Both the position numbers and the translations under genes were made by a program. A model generated the notes under the pieces. The model made no database searches. It was given only the letters and a program-made list of their open reading frames with translations, and was not told the origin of the DNA. From Litorimonas sp964352855 (GTDB lineage: Bacteria; Pseudomonadota; Alphaproteobacteria; Caulobacterales; Maricaulaceae): a stretch of 64,000 nucleotides of DNA. The first letter of the stretch is position 1. Each line of letters begins with the position of its first letter. This document shows positions 1 through 8,131 of this stretch, one piece after another. The DNA is taken from assembly GCA_964352855.1 (NCBI GenBank), contig CAYGTR010000011.1:14839-78838 (forward strand), read 5' to 3'.

Positions 1-1
1 C

Positions 2-265
2 GCCTTTATCGCCATGGCATTGTCATTGGGCCACTGGTTGGGAGACCTGATTGCTGGCTACGGACATTTTGTTTTTGGCCCCGACAGTTATCCTATTGGA
101 ACAGATTGGTATCATCTCAACCTGCCTGCAGCGCTTATGTTTGAAGCCGCTCTTGGCATCCTTTGTGTCTTTATCTTTACCCGCAAAAGATCATTTTCAA
201 AGGGTGCCCTCGCAGGGCTTTATGGATTGTTCGGACTCCTACCCTTCGCGTTCCTCTTCATCTAA
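2..265 (+). CDS. Partial membrane protein (C-terminal part)
   Basis: The reading frame is open to the left edge, so the gene probably begins outside the window; a Met at base 14 could be internal. About 88 residues are visible. They contain the motif SLGHWLGDLIAGYGH, an aromatic stretch, then two hydrophobic segments (about residues 40-60 and 70-87 of the visible part) separated by a basic RKR loop. The sequence ends at a TAA at 263-265. I do not recognise a named family. The His and Asp residues beside a membrane segment resemble integral-membrane hydrolase-like proteins, but this is only an impression. The next gene starts 40 bp downstream on the same strand. Confidence 0.6.
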   Translation, partial: AFIAMALSLGHWLGDLIAGYGHFVFGPDSYPIGTDWYHLNLPAALMFEAALGILCVFIFTRKRSFSKGALAGLYGLFGLLPFAFLFI

Positions 266-305
266 CGCCAAACCCAAAAGTCGTTGTCGCGTTGAACTAG
301 CAGCC

Positions 306-758
306 ATGACGCCGGACCATATTGCGTCATACATAACAACCCACTTCTCAGGAGTTTTCCCGCTTGACGCATGGGGAGAAACATCTTTCTTTTTTAACCC
401 GACCCGCGCGCTCAAGCGCGGGACTTACTTTGCGACGCTCAAATTTAAAGATGGCGATAACGACAAAGCCTCTCAATTAGAGAGAGACGGTATTTTTCGC
501 CTCAACATGGGATTGCCCTATAAGACATATGAAGCGCTGTTTGGCGAACGCCCCAGTCGTCCGAGTAAAGGCGGCGTCGTTGAAGGTGATTGGGACTTTA
601 CAGCTTTGGATCAGCTGACGCCTCATCCCGTTTATGGCTGGATGGGGTGGGTGAGTGTGTTGAACCCTTCGACTCATGTTTTCGACGAGTGTCGTCCATT
701 ACTCAAGGCAGCCTTTGGCAAAGCGAAGACTGCATTTGAAAAACGTATAATAAATTAG
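306..758 (+). CDS. DUF6194 family protein
   Basis: This cytosolic protein of about 150 residues has no signal peptide. The pattern AWGETSFFFNP near residue 24, then GTYFATLKFKDGDND, a stretch ending FRLNMGL, and a Trp-rich HPVYGWMGW stretch match the DUF6194 family as I remember it. Family function is unknown, so none is assigned. The frame stays open upstream to about base 51, but that part overlaps the end of the preceding membrane-protein gene. The ATG at 306 begins the family-like MTPDHIASYI and is the preferred start. The ribosome-binding site is weak. Confidence 0.75.
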   Translation: MTPDHIASYITTHFSGVFPLDAWGETSFFFNPTRALKRGTYFATLKFKDGDNDKASQLERDGIFRLNMGLPYKTYEALFGERPSRPSKGGVVEGDWDFTALDQLTPHPVYGWMGWVSVLNPSTHVFDECRPLLKAAFGKAKTAFEKRIIN

Positions 759-1239
759 GGTTTCAAAGCCGAAAAAATGACCAATAATTCGCGGTAAATG
801 TCTCAAAAAATGTTTTGGATAGCCATTTATGTGATGTCCGCAATACCCGGTGAGCAAATTAATTCACGTTTAAGGAGAAGAAAAACCATCAAATTAATCC
901 GCACCCCCAATTTATGTTGTAGATTAAATGAGTTCTTTTTCACAGGGGCAGGTCTTGAATTTACGCTTTGCGGAATTTCACTTAGTGCACATTGACTGAC
1001 TGGTGAAGGCATAATGTTGTTGTGTAGAGGCACAGTGCATATTGCATTTGTGTATATGAAGGGACACAAAATACACGATGTAACGTCCAATAAAGAGCGC
1101 AGCCTAATGCGCGCTATGTCTACCCGAAAGGTTTCCTAACCGGCAATCTTAAGGCCATACGGACAGCCAAAATTCTCCAAACTCACCCACAGACAACAAG
1201 AAAAGACAGGATTTAAATGAGAATAGGTTAAGTATCAAA
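759..1239. other. Gene-poor intergenic stretch
   Basis: About 480 bases between the DUF6194 gene and rmuC hold no convincing gene. The short open frames here (798-995 plus, 827-1090 minus) have no ribosome-binding site and no domain-like sequence. The stretch is AT-rich, and I see no tRNA, strong terminator or clear repeat. It presumably carries the rmuC promoter, but I could not fix a good -35/-10 pair. Confidence 0.5.
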
Positions 1240-1290
1240 ATGCGGGTTTCCCTCTTTCGCGACTCGCCATTCCGTGACAGAAGAACAGAC

Positions 1291-2439
1291 ATGGAACCTC
1301 TTATGTCTTATTCGGGATTAGACTTAACCCTTGTTGAGATTATTCTCGGCTTTGCACTCGTCTTGATCGGCGCGATTGTGACGTTGATCTTTGCCGGGAA
1401 ACGCAAAGACCCGCAGGCAGAATTATTGGCGGCGCAGATGCGCGAGAAACTGACAGAGATGCAAGCTCAGCAAGGCGAATTACAAGGCCGTATCGCCCAA
1501 TTTGCCGAGGACAGTGCGCAAAGGGATAACCTCTTTAAACAAAGCTTGGATGAACGCCTTTCCAAAGTGAGTGAGCGCGTCGGTAATTCCATTGTCGAAA
1601 CACAAGAGCGTAATTCAGCGAATCTGAAACAATTACATGAGCGTCTGGCACTTATTGATCGGGCGCAGAAAAATATTGAAACTTTGTCGGGCGAAGTCTC
1701 CGGCCTCCAATCCCTTTTATCCAACAAGCAAGCGCGTGGGGCCTTTGGTGAAAAACAAATGCAGGATTTGATACGAACCTATCTACCGCCTAATGCCTTC
1801 TCCTTTCAGCATACATTGTCCAATGGACGGCGCGTAGATGCGCTGATCCACCTGCCAAGCGAACAAGGCGATGTGGCGATTGATTCCAAATTTCCGATGG
1901 AGGCCTGGCGGCGATTAACTGAGGCTGATAATACGGATCAAGAAATCGCAGCGAAACGCGCTTTTGCTGCCGATGTTTCTCGCCACATCAAAGATATTGC
2001 GAGCAAATATCTGATTTTTGGGGAAACGCATGATATCGCCATGTTGTTCCTGCCAAGCGAGGCCGTTTACGCAGAGCTTCACACCCATTTCCCGCAAGTG
2101 ATTGAGCTAGGCTTTTCCAGCAAGGTCATGATCGTCTCGCCCACGACTTTTATGGCGACGCTCCATACCATGCAGGCGATTATGCGGGATGCTGCTATGC
2201 GTGAACAAGCCCATATTATTCAGCGCGAAGTCGGTATGATGGCCAAGGATGTGACGCTGCTAGATGACCGTGTGGCGAAGCTGCAAAGTCATTTTAATCA
2301 AAGCACGGAAGATATGCGGAAAATAAGAATATCGACTGAGAAAATCACAAAGCGCGCGGATAAGATTGAGAGCCTGGATGTTCAGGAGAGAGAGATCCCT
2401 GCCACCAATATTACAGAATTCCGTAAGCCTTCAGCCTAA
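1291..2439 (+). CDS. rmuC: DNA recombination protein RmuC
   Basis: RmuC proteins are membrane-anchored, nuclease-fold-related proteins that limit inversions at short inverted repeats. The sequence shows one N-terminal membrane segment (about residues 14-33), a long Gln/Glu-rich coiled coil (about 40-140), then the conserved RmuC core. The core begins GAFGEKQMQDLI (about residue 150), with the AIDSKFPMEAWRRL block (about 196) carrying the Asp/Lys of the PD-(D/E)XK-like fold. The length (about 382 aa) is normal. The start is uncertain: ATG at 1240, 1291 and 1303 are all in frame. I prefer 1291 because AGAAG lies at good spacing and the membrane segment then sits near the N terminus. The next gene follows 9 bp downstream. 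Confidence 0.9.
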   Translation: MEPLMSYSGLDLTLVEIILGFALVLIGAIVTLIFAGKRKDPQAELLAAQMREKLTEMQAQQGELQGRIAQFAEDSAQRDNLFKQSLDERLSKVSERVGNSIVETQERNSANLKQLHERLALIDRAQKNIETLSGEVSGLQSLLSNKQARGAFGEKQMQDLIRTYLPPNAFSFQHTLSNGRRVDALIHLPSEQGDVAIDSKFPMEAWRRLTEADNTDQEIAAKRAFAADVSRHIKDIASKYLIFGETHDIAMLFLPSEAVYAELHTHFPQVIELGFSSKVMIVSPTTFMATLHTMQAIMRDAAMREQAHIIQREVGMMAKDVTLLDDRVAKLQSHFNQSTEDMRKIRISTEKITKRADKIESLDVQEREIPATNITEFRKPSA

Positions 2440-2448
2440 GAGTTAAGG

Positions 2449-2826
2449 GTGACTTATAAATATAAACACCGCGCAAAGCCTACAAAACCTATCTGGTATG
2501 GGGGGCGTTTGTTTCGGCCTGCACAAACAGAGCGCACGTCGGAGACAAGTTCTGAGACGATATTTATATATGAACAAAATTTTGATCTCGTCACGGCGAC
2601 CTATTCAGGCGGACATATTGATTTCGGGCAGTTAATGGCGCTTGTGCAGGCGGACGGTTCGCTGGATATGCGCTATCATCATCGCAATAAGGACGGACTG
2701 TTCATGACGGGGATCTGTCATTCCGTGCCGGAGGTTTTGCCAAACGGAAAGCTCCGCCTACATGAGCGTTGGCAATGGACGTGCCGTGATCAGAGCCACG
2801 GCACATCAATATTGGAAGAGCTTTAA
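2449..2826 (+). CDS. Small conserved protein often labelled N-acetylglutamate synthase
   Basis: This 125-residue protein contains GGRLFRP, then TIFIYEQNFDLVTATYSGG, SLDMRYHHRN, MTGICHSVPEVLPNGKLRLHERWQW and a C-terminal GTSILEEL. This matches a widespread short family that databases commonly label N-acetylglutamate synthase. It is far too short for that enzyme and shows no GNAT acetyltransferase motif, so the label is not transferred here. The beta-rich pattern suggests a small ligand-binding barrel (inference). The start is GTG at 2449, overlapping an AAGGG ribosome-binding stretch right after rmuC. Close spacing suggests cotranscription with rmuC. Confidence 0.75.
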   Translation: MTYKYKHRAKPTKPIWYGGRLFRPAQTERTSETSSETIFIYEQNFDLVTATYSGGHIDFGQLMALVQADGSLDMRYHHRNKDGLFMTGICHSVPEVLPNGKLRLHERWQWTCRDQSHGTSILEEL

Positions 2827-2834
2827 GAAAGATT

Positions 2835-3233
2835 TTAGCCTTTCCAAAACAACAGCTTTGCACCGGATGTTCTCAGCAAAGCCATATTTGTTATCATCAA
2901 TGCCGCCATGGCGAGAGCCGTAAAGAATAATCCATGTCCAATCGTCGGCACATTAATACCGAGCCAAGGCGAGAGATGAAAGCCAATCGCACCGACTAAT
3001 AAGCCAAGCCCCAGAAGAGAGCCCACCAATCGCGTCCGAGGGAGGAGAAGTAAGACGGCGACGGCGAGCTCTCCTAATCCGGTGACATACCGGATATAAG
3101 GTTCAAACAAGGTGATGCCTGAGCGCTGTACCAATGTTTCAAAAACGATATTTTCAGCACCAAATTTTTGAACACCGAAGAAAACAAAGCCTATAGCGAG
3201 AATAAAGCTCAAGGCGGGTGTAACTTTAGTCAT
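2835..3233 (-). CDS. DoxX-family membrane protein
   Basis: This integral membrane protein of about 132 residues has four hydrophobic segments. The GFVFFGVQKFG motif in the first and the GLGELAVAVLLLLPRTR loop are typical of DoxX/DoxX-like proteins, some of which take part in quinone-linked redox reactions. The long frame begins at 3317, but the ATG at 3233 (MTKVTP) follows an AAAGAGA ribosome-binding site and is the better start. It is the last gene of a leftward set of three behind two DM13 proteins, and probably shares their TetR-controlled promoter. It converges with the gene ending at 2826. Confidence 0.8.
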   Translation of the reverse strand: MTKVTPALSFILAIGFVFFGVQKFGAENIVFETLVQRSGITLFEPYIRYVTGLGELAVAVLLLLPRTRLVGSLLGLGLLVGAIGFHLSPWLGINVPTIGHGLFFTALAMAALMITNMALLRTSGAKLLFWKG

Positions 3234-3316
3234 GGCATTCTCTTTATTGGATGTTTGGCTGTAGTCCGGCAGGTAACCTGCCGGGAGATACTCTGTGTTT
3301 TCGATGAGGGCGACCA

Positions 3317-3763
3317 TTATAAATCACCTCCGCCCCAGAGAACGGAGAACGCTTCACAATGGATCAAAACACTGCTGAAGTTTGCGAGATTGATAGTGCT
3401 CGGGACAACGTAATCTTGCCCGCCTTTGTTGGATTGCAATTCGCTCAACAAGACGGCGCCTTGTGTGGCTGTTGTGCCCGTTACATTGGCGACGGTTTGC
3501 GGGGAGAGAAAGATTTTAAGATCAGGGCCTTTTTTAGTTTTGAAATCATCTGACAAACGCAGAATGGTTTGCCCGTCTTTTTGAAGAATCTGCCAATCGC
3601 CTTTGATGCTATATTGCTTTTTTACAAAGTCTCCGCCTTGCAGCTGTGTTTGACTATAGGCTGTTGGGCTGACGTCTGCGCCATAAGCGGGAATTGCAAT
3701 TGAGGCGCTTAAAGTCGTGATGACGCCAACAGCAATGAGTGTGTGTTTAATAAAGTTTTTCAT
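3317..3763 (-). CDS. Exported DM13-domain protein (second of two)
   Basis: This 148-residue protein has a clear Sec signal peptide (residues 1-29, cleaved near AYGAD). The remainder is one DM13 domain. It shows the spaced pattern I-G-W-I..G..ILRLSDDF, then GPDLKIFLS, and ends with IHCEAFSVLWG, which carries the single conserved Cys of the family. DM13 domains have been proposed to bind redox centres, but the biochemistry is largely unproven. The gene lies 36 bp downstream of another DM13 gene and upstream of a DoxX gene, so all three are probably one operon. The product is predicted to be periplasmic. Confidence 0.82.
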   Translation of the reverse strand: MKNFIKHTLIAVGVITTLSASIAIPAYGADVSPTAYSQTQLQGGDFVKKQYSIKGDWQILQKDGQTILRLSDDFKTKKGPDLKIFLSPQTVANVTGTTATQGAVLLSELQSNKGGQDYVVPSTINLANFSSVLIHCEAFSVLWGGGDL

Positions 3764-3799
3764 GGGTTTATTCCTTTTAAATAAATAATGTGAATGAGA

Positions 3800-4264
3800 T
3801 TAAAGTGTGTTCAATGTGGCGACGCCGAGCGGAACCGAAAAATCTTCACACCAGACATAAACTTCGTTGAATTGACCGGGCGTGAAATCGGCGGGTAGTG
3901 TGTAGGTTTGACGACCTGATTTTTTATCAAGCTCTGCAAATTGTGACGTTTTCATGTATTTGCCGTTATTACCAAAACCCAGAACGGGTGACGGTGCACC
4001 ATCAAGGAAAAAATTATCGGCAAGCACCAAAGCGTAGCCACTATCCGTTTTCATAATATAAGTCTCGCCCGAGGTGACGTGCTTGGAGCGGCCTTCGAAA
4101 CTACCTTGTGCGATGACATTGGGTGACACGGCTTGAGCTTCAATAGTTGTCGGCGCCGCAATGGTTGAGGCGCTGAGTGCGTGAGAGACCGCGCTTGATC
4201 CTATTCCAAATATTATCGCGGCTGCTGCAAAAGTTGCAATTTTAATCGTTGATTGTGTTGGCAT
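3800..4264 (-). CDS. Exported DM13-domain protein (first of two)
   Basis: This 154-residue protein has an N-terminal hydrophobic export signal (about residues 8-30) followed by a low-complexity linker and a DM13 domain. The domain runs from GSFEGRSKHVTSGE through YALVLADNFFLDGAPSPVLGFG to YVWCEDFSVPLGVATL, with the conserved Cys in the same place as in the neighbouring paralogue. The two proteins are clearly related but diverged. The start ATG at 4264 is preceded by AGGAGG. A TetR-type palindrome sits 31-46 bp upstream, so expression is probably repressed by the divergent regulator. A role in periplasmic electron transfer is an inference from the family name only. Confidence 0.82.
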   Translation of the reverse strand: MPTQSTIKIATFAAAAIIFGIGSSAVSHALSASTIAAPTTIEAQAVSPNVIAQGSFEGRSKHVTSGETYIMKTDSGYALVLADNFFLDGAPSPVLGFGNNGKYMKTSQFAELDKKSGRQTYTLPADFTPGQFNEVYVWCEDFSVPLGVATLNTL

Positions 4265-4294
4265 GGGAGCCTCCTCTTTCTTTTCATCTTGTTT

Positions 4295-4310
4295 TTGACC
4301 AAATGGTCAT
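4295..4310. promoter_or_regulatory. Candidate TetR operator upstream of the DM13 operon
   Basis: TTGACCAAATGGTCAT contains the inverted arms TGACC and GGTCA around AAAT. It shares the pattern TTGAC-N6-GTCAW with the site at 4388-4403 in front of the tetR-like gene. It lies between the DM13 start (4264) and the regulator. Confidence 0.65.
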
Positions 4311-4387
4311 TATTTAGTGTTTTTAAAACCCGGGAGAGTTTCCACATGAAACGCTTTGCCCGGGTCGATAAGTTACAATTAACATAC

Positions 4388-4415
4388 TTGACTGAATGGT
4401 CAATATTATTGTAAT
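4388..4415 (+). promoter_or_regulatory. tetR-like gene promoter with overlapping operator
   Basis: A good sigma-70-type promoter is visible: TTGACT (4388-4393), a 16-base spacer and TGTAAT (4410-4415), 34 bp before the regulator start. The palindrome TTGAC-N6-GTCAA (4388-4403) covers the -35 box, so binding there should block polymerase. Autorepression is an inference from this geometry. Confidence 0.65.
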
Positions 4416-4448
4416 CACATGTTTGTGAACATAACAGAAAGATAAATT

Positions 4449-5006
4449 ATGGCCCGTACACGTGAGTTTGATGAAGACATAGTCAAAGACGCCCTTCGCA
4501 ATGTCTTTTGGGAAGGCGGCTATGACGGCACATCTTATACAGATATTATGAAAGCCACTGGGCTGCAGAAAGGCAGCCTTTATGCTGCCTTTGGCGATAA
4601 GCGCGCGCTCTATCAAATTGCACTGGCGCGTTATGATCAAGAAGATGTCAGCGCTGGGGTCGCCATGCTCCGCAATGAAGCTCTCGGCGGTGAAGAACGT
4701 ATCGCTATGTTAATGGACGCCACGGTACAGGGTACGTTATCCCAAAACGGACGTTGGGGCTGCTTGCTTTGTAATGCCGCCAGCGAAGTCGCGCCCACAG
4801 ATAAAACCGTCGAGCAAACGGTAAAAGCGAGCATGGACCGTATTCGCAACGGGATTCACTTTGCACTGAGCGCTATCGGCAAAGAAGACGCAACGGAGTC
4901 CGTTTTGGCTAGCTATTTCGGTGCGCGCACTTTGGTCAAAGCCGGGTATAATGAAGCGACCTTAACGGCGGTAAGAGACGGCGTGCTTAAGTCTCTACAG
5001 GCTTAA
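4449..5006 (+). CDS. TetR/AcrR-family transcriptional regulator
   Basis: This 185-residue protein has an N-terminal TetR DNA-binding domain: helix-turn-helix around residues 24-45, with YTDIMKATGLQKGSLYAAFGDK as the signature. The C-terminal ligand domain is alpha-helical. It contains GCLLCNAASEVAP (about residues 100-112) with two close Cys residues, which could sense electrophiles or redox state, as in some relatives of NemR (inference). It is divergent from the DM13/DM13/DoxX operon, and both promoters carry the same palindrome. It therefore probably represses itself and that operon. Its 3' end overlaps the convergent DUF6498 gene by 20 bp. Confidence 0.88.
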   Translation: MARTREFDEDIVKDALRNVFWEGGYDGTSYTDIMKATGLQKGSLYAAFGDKRALYQIALARYDQEDVSAGVAMLRNEALGGEERIAMLMDATVQGTLSQNGRWGCLLCNAASEVAPTDKTVEQTVKASMDRIRNGIHFALSAIGKEDATESVLASYFGARTLVKAGYNEATLTAVRDGVLKSLQA

Positions 5007-5646
5007 GACGGGTTTTCTTATGCTCAGCAATATGTGCCATTATATCAATGAAGGTTTTCAATAAGATCAACAGCAAGAGCGCCAAGACCGGCGCACCAAA
5101 GGTCTCCACTAAAATACCTCCAAAAATAATGACAAAATGCATGATGAAGATACGACCGTAAGGGATAAACATTTGAGTGTTTACGGTGCGCGTCAAATAT
5201 TCGCCCTTCCCGTAAAAATTGACCAGCATTGAAATTAAGTGACTGATGAAAAGTCCCGCGGCAGACATCAGAAGACCTTGCGTAGTTAGAAGTTGTAATA
5301 TCAAATCCGGGAGAGGCGGTATCGTTTCAAAAAAACTATCTAAAAAAACATAGTGTCCGGAGCAAAACATACCGAAATGAACGATAAAGAATACGGTTAA
5401 AAATACGCGGCTTCCATTACGACTTTGTCCACGCTTCTCTGTTCCACGAGCCGTCAGCATTTTGGGAACATTCAAAATGCCAATAAAAACGCTCTCCACC
5501 CAGTAGAGCAAAAGTAGTGTGCCGACATCCCAAGAAAAGAGAAACACCCCCGCGACAGGAATGATATTCATGAAAATCAAAAGTGCCAAGGAGGGTGTCA
5601 GGCGGCTTTGCATTGCGTGTGTCCTTATCCCCCTCGCCTCCACCAT
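4987..5646 (-). CDS. DUF6498 family membrane protein
   Basis: This 219-residue integral membrane protein has five or six hydrophobic helices. The YWVESVFIGILNVPKML block, the FGMFCSGHYVFLD block and a conserved FYGKGEYL-type loop match the DUF6498 family as I recall it. Function is unknown. The ATG at 5646 lies 7 bp after the recR stop and has TAGGTG just upstream, so it is probably translated from the recR transcript. An internal Met at 5613 is less well placed. The 3' end runs 20 bp into the convergent tetR-like gene. Confidence 0.7.
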   Translation of the reverse strand: MVEARGIRTHAMQSRLTPSLALLIFMNIIPVAGVFLFSWDVGTLLLLYWVESVFIGILNVPKMLTARGTEKRGQSRNGSRVFLTVFFIVHFGMFCSGHYVFLDSFFETIPPLPDLILQLLTTQGLLMSAAGLFISHLISMLVNFYGKGEYLTRTVNTQMFIPYGRIFIMHFVIIFGGILVETFGAPVLALLLLILLKTFIDIMAHIAEHKKTRLKPVET

Positions 5647-5653
5647 TTTACAC

Positions 5654-6259
5654 CTAAAACGGACGGCGGCTTTTCATGGCCGCAGAGATCGTCCCGTCAT
5701 CCAGATAGTCAAGCTCGCCGCCAACAGGGACGCCGTGAGCGAGCCGCGAGACCTGCACGCCCGCTTTCGAAAGATGATCCGTGATGTAGTGGGCCGTCGT
5801 CTGCCCGTCGACCGTGGCATTCATCGCCAAAATCACTTCAGTAATTTCGGTTTCAGAAGCGCGCTCTATGAGGGATGCAATATTCAAATCATCCGGACGC
5901 ACCCCGTCCAAAGCTGATAAGGTTCCACCTAAAATATGATAACGCCCGCGAAAGGCATTGGCCCGTTCCATCGCCCATAAATCTGCAACGTCCTGCACGA
6001 CGCAAATCGCAGAAGGGTCGCGACCCGGGGCCGTGCATATATGACAAGGGTTTTGCGCGTCGACATTGGCACAAATGCGGCAAACAGAAATCTTCTCTGC
6101 CGCTTCGCCCAAGGCCAAAGATAAAGGCCGCATCAGCGCATCAGGTTTCTTCAAAAGATCAAGGGCTGCGCGGCGGGCTGAACGTGGGCCCAAGCCCGGC
6201 AATTTCGCCAATAACGCAATCAGGCGTTCAATTTCCGGGCTGACATTTAAGCCTGACAT
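5654..6259 (-). CDS. recR: Recombination mediator protein RecR
   Basis: RecR acts with RecF and RecO to load RecA on gapped DNA. All expected parts are present in about 201 residues: a helix-hairpin-helix near LPGLGPRSARRAALDLL (residues 20-36), a Cys4 zinc finger (Cys60, 63, 72 and 75), a Toprim domain starting ICVVQDVADL, and a C-terminal block with GVPVGGELDYLDDGT. The ATG at 6259 follows AAGGA at good spacing, so the seven extra upstream residues of the longer frame are excluded. In many bacteria recR directly follows dnaX and ybaB. Here two metabolic genes lie between them. Confidence 0.96.
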   Translation of the reverse strand: MSGLNVSPEIERLIALLAKLPGLGPRSARRAALDLLKKPDALMRPLSLALGEAAEKISVCRICANVDAQNPCHICTAPGRDPSAICVVQDVADLWAMERANAFRGRYHILGGTLSALDGVRPDDLNIASLIERASETEITEVILAMNATVDGQTTAHYITDHLSKAGVQVSRLAHGVPVGGELDYLDDGTISAAMKSRRPF

Positions 6260-6330
6260 AAAAATCCTTTTGATTCGCACCCGGACAATAGAGTGAATGT
6301 TACGACGGCTCTATCTTTCAAATAGAGAGC

Positions 6331-8073
6331 CTATTCTCCGAATGCCCCTGATTTTGGGCCCCGAGGATCTGATGCGCCAAAGAAAATATCATCCCCTGCG
6401 CCAACAGAATTAACGCGGCCAAGTGTTGTCGTCGCTATCATGCCCGTCTCATCAGTGGGGAAATTGTGGCCCATATCAATGAGTTTCTCCAGCGTGTCCT
6501 GACTCAGACCCGGTTCGATTGAAACGATATCCGGAAGCCATTGATGATGGATACGCGGGCGATGTGTGGCTTCTGCAAGATTCATGTCCCACTCCAATAC
6601 GTTCAAAACAACCTGCATAACAGAGGTTATTATTGTTGAGCCTCCAGGGCTTCCCGTGACCAAGACAGCCTTCCCATCTTTTGTTACAATCAACGGCGTC
6701 ATAGACGATAGAGGGCGTTTGCGCGGCTCAATCTTATTAGCTTCCCCGCCAATCAGGCCATACCCATTGGGCGCGCCGGGCTTGGCCGAAAAATCATCCA
6801 TTTCATTATTTAAAAGGAAACCTGCCCCGTCGACAGAATAGCCGCTACCAAAAGAGAAATTAAGCGTGTAGGTCACACTGACCGCATTACCGTCCTTATC
6901 TATCACGGAGTAATGGGTTGTGTTTTGAGGTTCTGGATTTAGTAAGGTGCCTGGTAATATATCAGAGGACAGACTCGCCTTTGAGAGATCAATATGTGCC
7001 CTTAGCCGATCAGCATAAGCTGTGTCCGTTAAATCGTTCACAGGCACATCAAAAAAATCAGGATCGCCAAGATATTTGGAACGGTCAGCATAGGCACGGC
7101 GCATACTCTCTATCAATTTGTGTAGATAGGCCGCGCTATTGTGACCATCCGCCTGTAAATCATAACCAGAGAGAACATTGAGCATTTGCACTATGTGTAC
7201 GCCACCGGATGACGGTGGTGACATCGCATAAATATTATAATCCTTATATTTGCCTGAGACGGGCGAACGCTTAACGATCTGATAGCCTTCCAAATCCTTA
7301 TGCGTGATGAGGCCACCTCCGGCTTCCATTTCTGCGACAATCAGATCAGCCGTTTTGCCCTTATAAAAACCATCTGAACCGTTTTGATAGATACGTTTAA
7401 GCGTTTGGGCAAGGTCTCTTTGCTTCCAAATATCTCCTTGCTCCAAACCCAAAAAATAGGCTTTGGAAGATGGATCAGCTGAGAGCTCTTCCGTGTGACT
7501 GTTCAATGAATCTTCCAATCCAAAAGAAACTTCGAATCCAGAGTTAGCTAATTTTATTGCGGGGGCCAGTACGGACTTACGATTCATTGTGCCATATGAC
7601 TCAAGAGCCTCTAGCAGCCCCATAACAGTTCCGGGCACGCCTGCAGACAGATGTGAATATTGAGCACGTTGATTATCAACCTCACCCGCTGCATTCAAAT
7701 ACATATCCCGACTGGCTTCTGCCGGAGCCATTTCACGAAAATCAATAGCGACCGTTTCTTGTGTTTCGGCGATATAGACGAGCATGAAGCCGCCTCCACC
7801 CAGATTGCCTGCGTCAGGATGTGTGACAGCCAGTGCAAAACCTGTCGCAACAGCTGCATCAACAGCATTACCCCCTTTTGAGAGTATGTCGCGCCCGACG
7901 GCGGCAGCAATACTGTCTTCTGCGGAAACGATGCCGCCCCGTGAGATTACAGGATGATGCGCATAATCATATGTAACAAGCGCATGGGCACCTGCGGCCT
8001 CTTGCGCGACACTTATTGGGGCCATCAATACTGGAATGGATATGGCAATCAAACCTATGAGCAGATTTCGCAT
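6331..8073 (-). CDS. ggt: Gamma-glutamyltransferase (glutathione hydrolase)
   Basis: This 580-residue periplasmic proenzyme cleaves the gamma-glutamyl bond of glutathione and related peptides. A signal peptide covers residues 1-23 (ends SVAQE). The large-subunit block GGNAVDAAVATGFAL and the glycine-rich GNLGGGGFMLVY are intact. The self-cleavage site is NTTHYSVIDKDGNAV, with the catalytic Thr at about residue 385, and the small subunit contains the PLSSMTPLIV and GSPGGSTII blocks. Length and motifs suggest an active enzyme. It lies between an isomerase-like gene and recR on the same strand, 58 and 71 bp away. Confidence 0.95.
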   Translation of the reverse strand: MRNLLIGLIAISIPVLMAPISVAQEAAGAHALVTYDYAHHPVISRGGIVSAEDSIAAAVGRDILSKGGNAVDAAVATGFALAVTHPDAGNLGGGGFMLVYIAETQETVAIDFREMAPAEASRDMYLNAAGEVDNQRAQYSHLSAGVPGTVMGLLEALESYGTMNRKSVLAPAIKLANSGFEVSFGLEDSLNSHTEELSADPSSKAYFLGLEQGDIWKQRDLAQTLKRIYQNGSDGFYKGKTADLIVAEMEAGGGLITHKDLEGYQIVKRSPVSGKYKDYNIYAMSPPSSGGVHIVQMLNVLSGYDLQADGHNSAAYLHKLIESMRRAYADRSKYLGDPDFFDVPVNDLTDTAYADRLRAHIDLSKASLSSDILPGTLLNPEPQNTTHYSVIDKDGNAVSVTYTLNFSFGSGYSVDGAGFLLNNEMDDFSAKPGAPNGYGLIGGEANKIEPRKRPLSSMTPLIVTKDGKAVLVTGSPGGSTIITSVMQVVLNVLEWDMNLAEATHRPRIHHQWLPDIVSIEPGLSQDTLEKLIDMGHNFPTDETGMIATTTLGRVNSVGAGDDIFFGASDPRGPKSGAFGE

Positions 8074-8131
8074 AAATTTATTATCCTCTTCATTCCAAGG
8101 CGTGACTTAAAACACGTCTCTACCAATAAGC

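Noticed and set aside
51..305. Upstream extension of the DUF6194 frame
   Set aside because: It overlaps the preceding membrane-protein gene, and the family N terminus begins at the ATG at 306.
798..1090. Two short overlapping frames in the gap before rmuC
   Set aside because: Opposite-strand overlap, no ribosome-binding sites, low-complexity and Cys-rich translations without a recognisable family.
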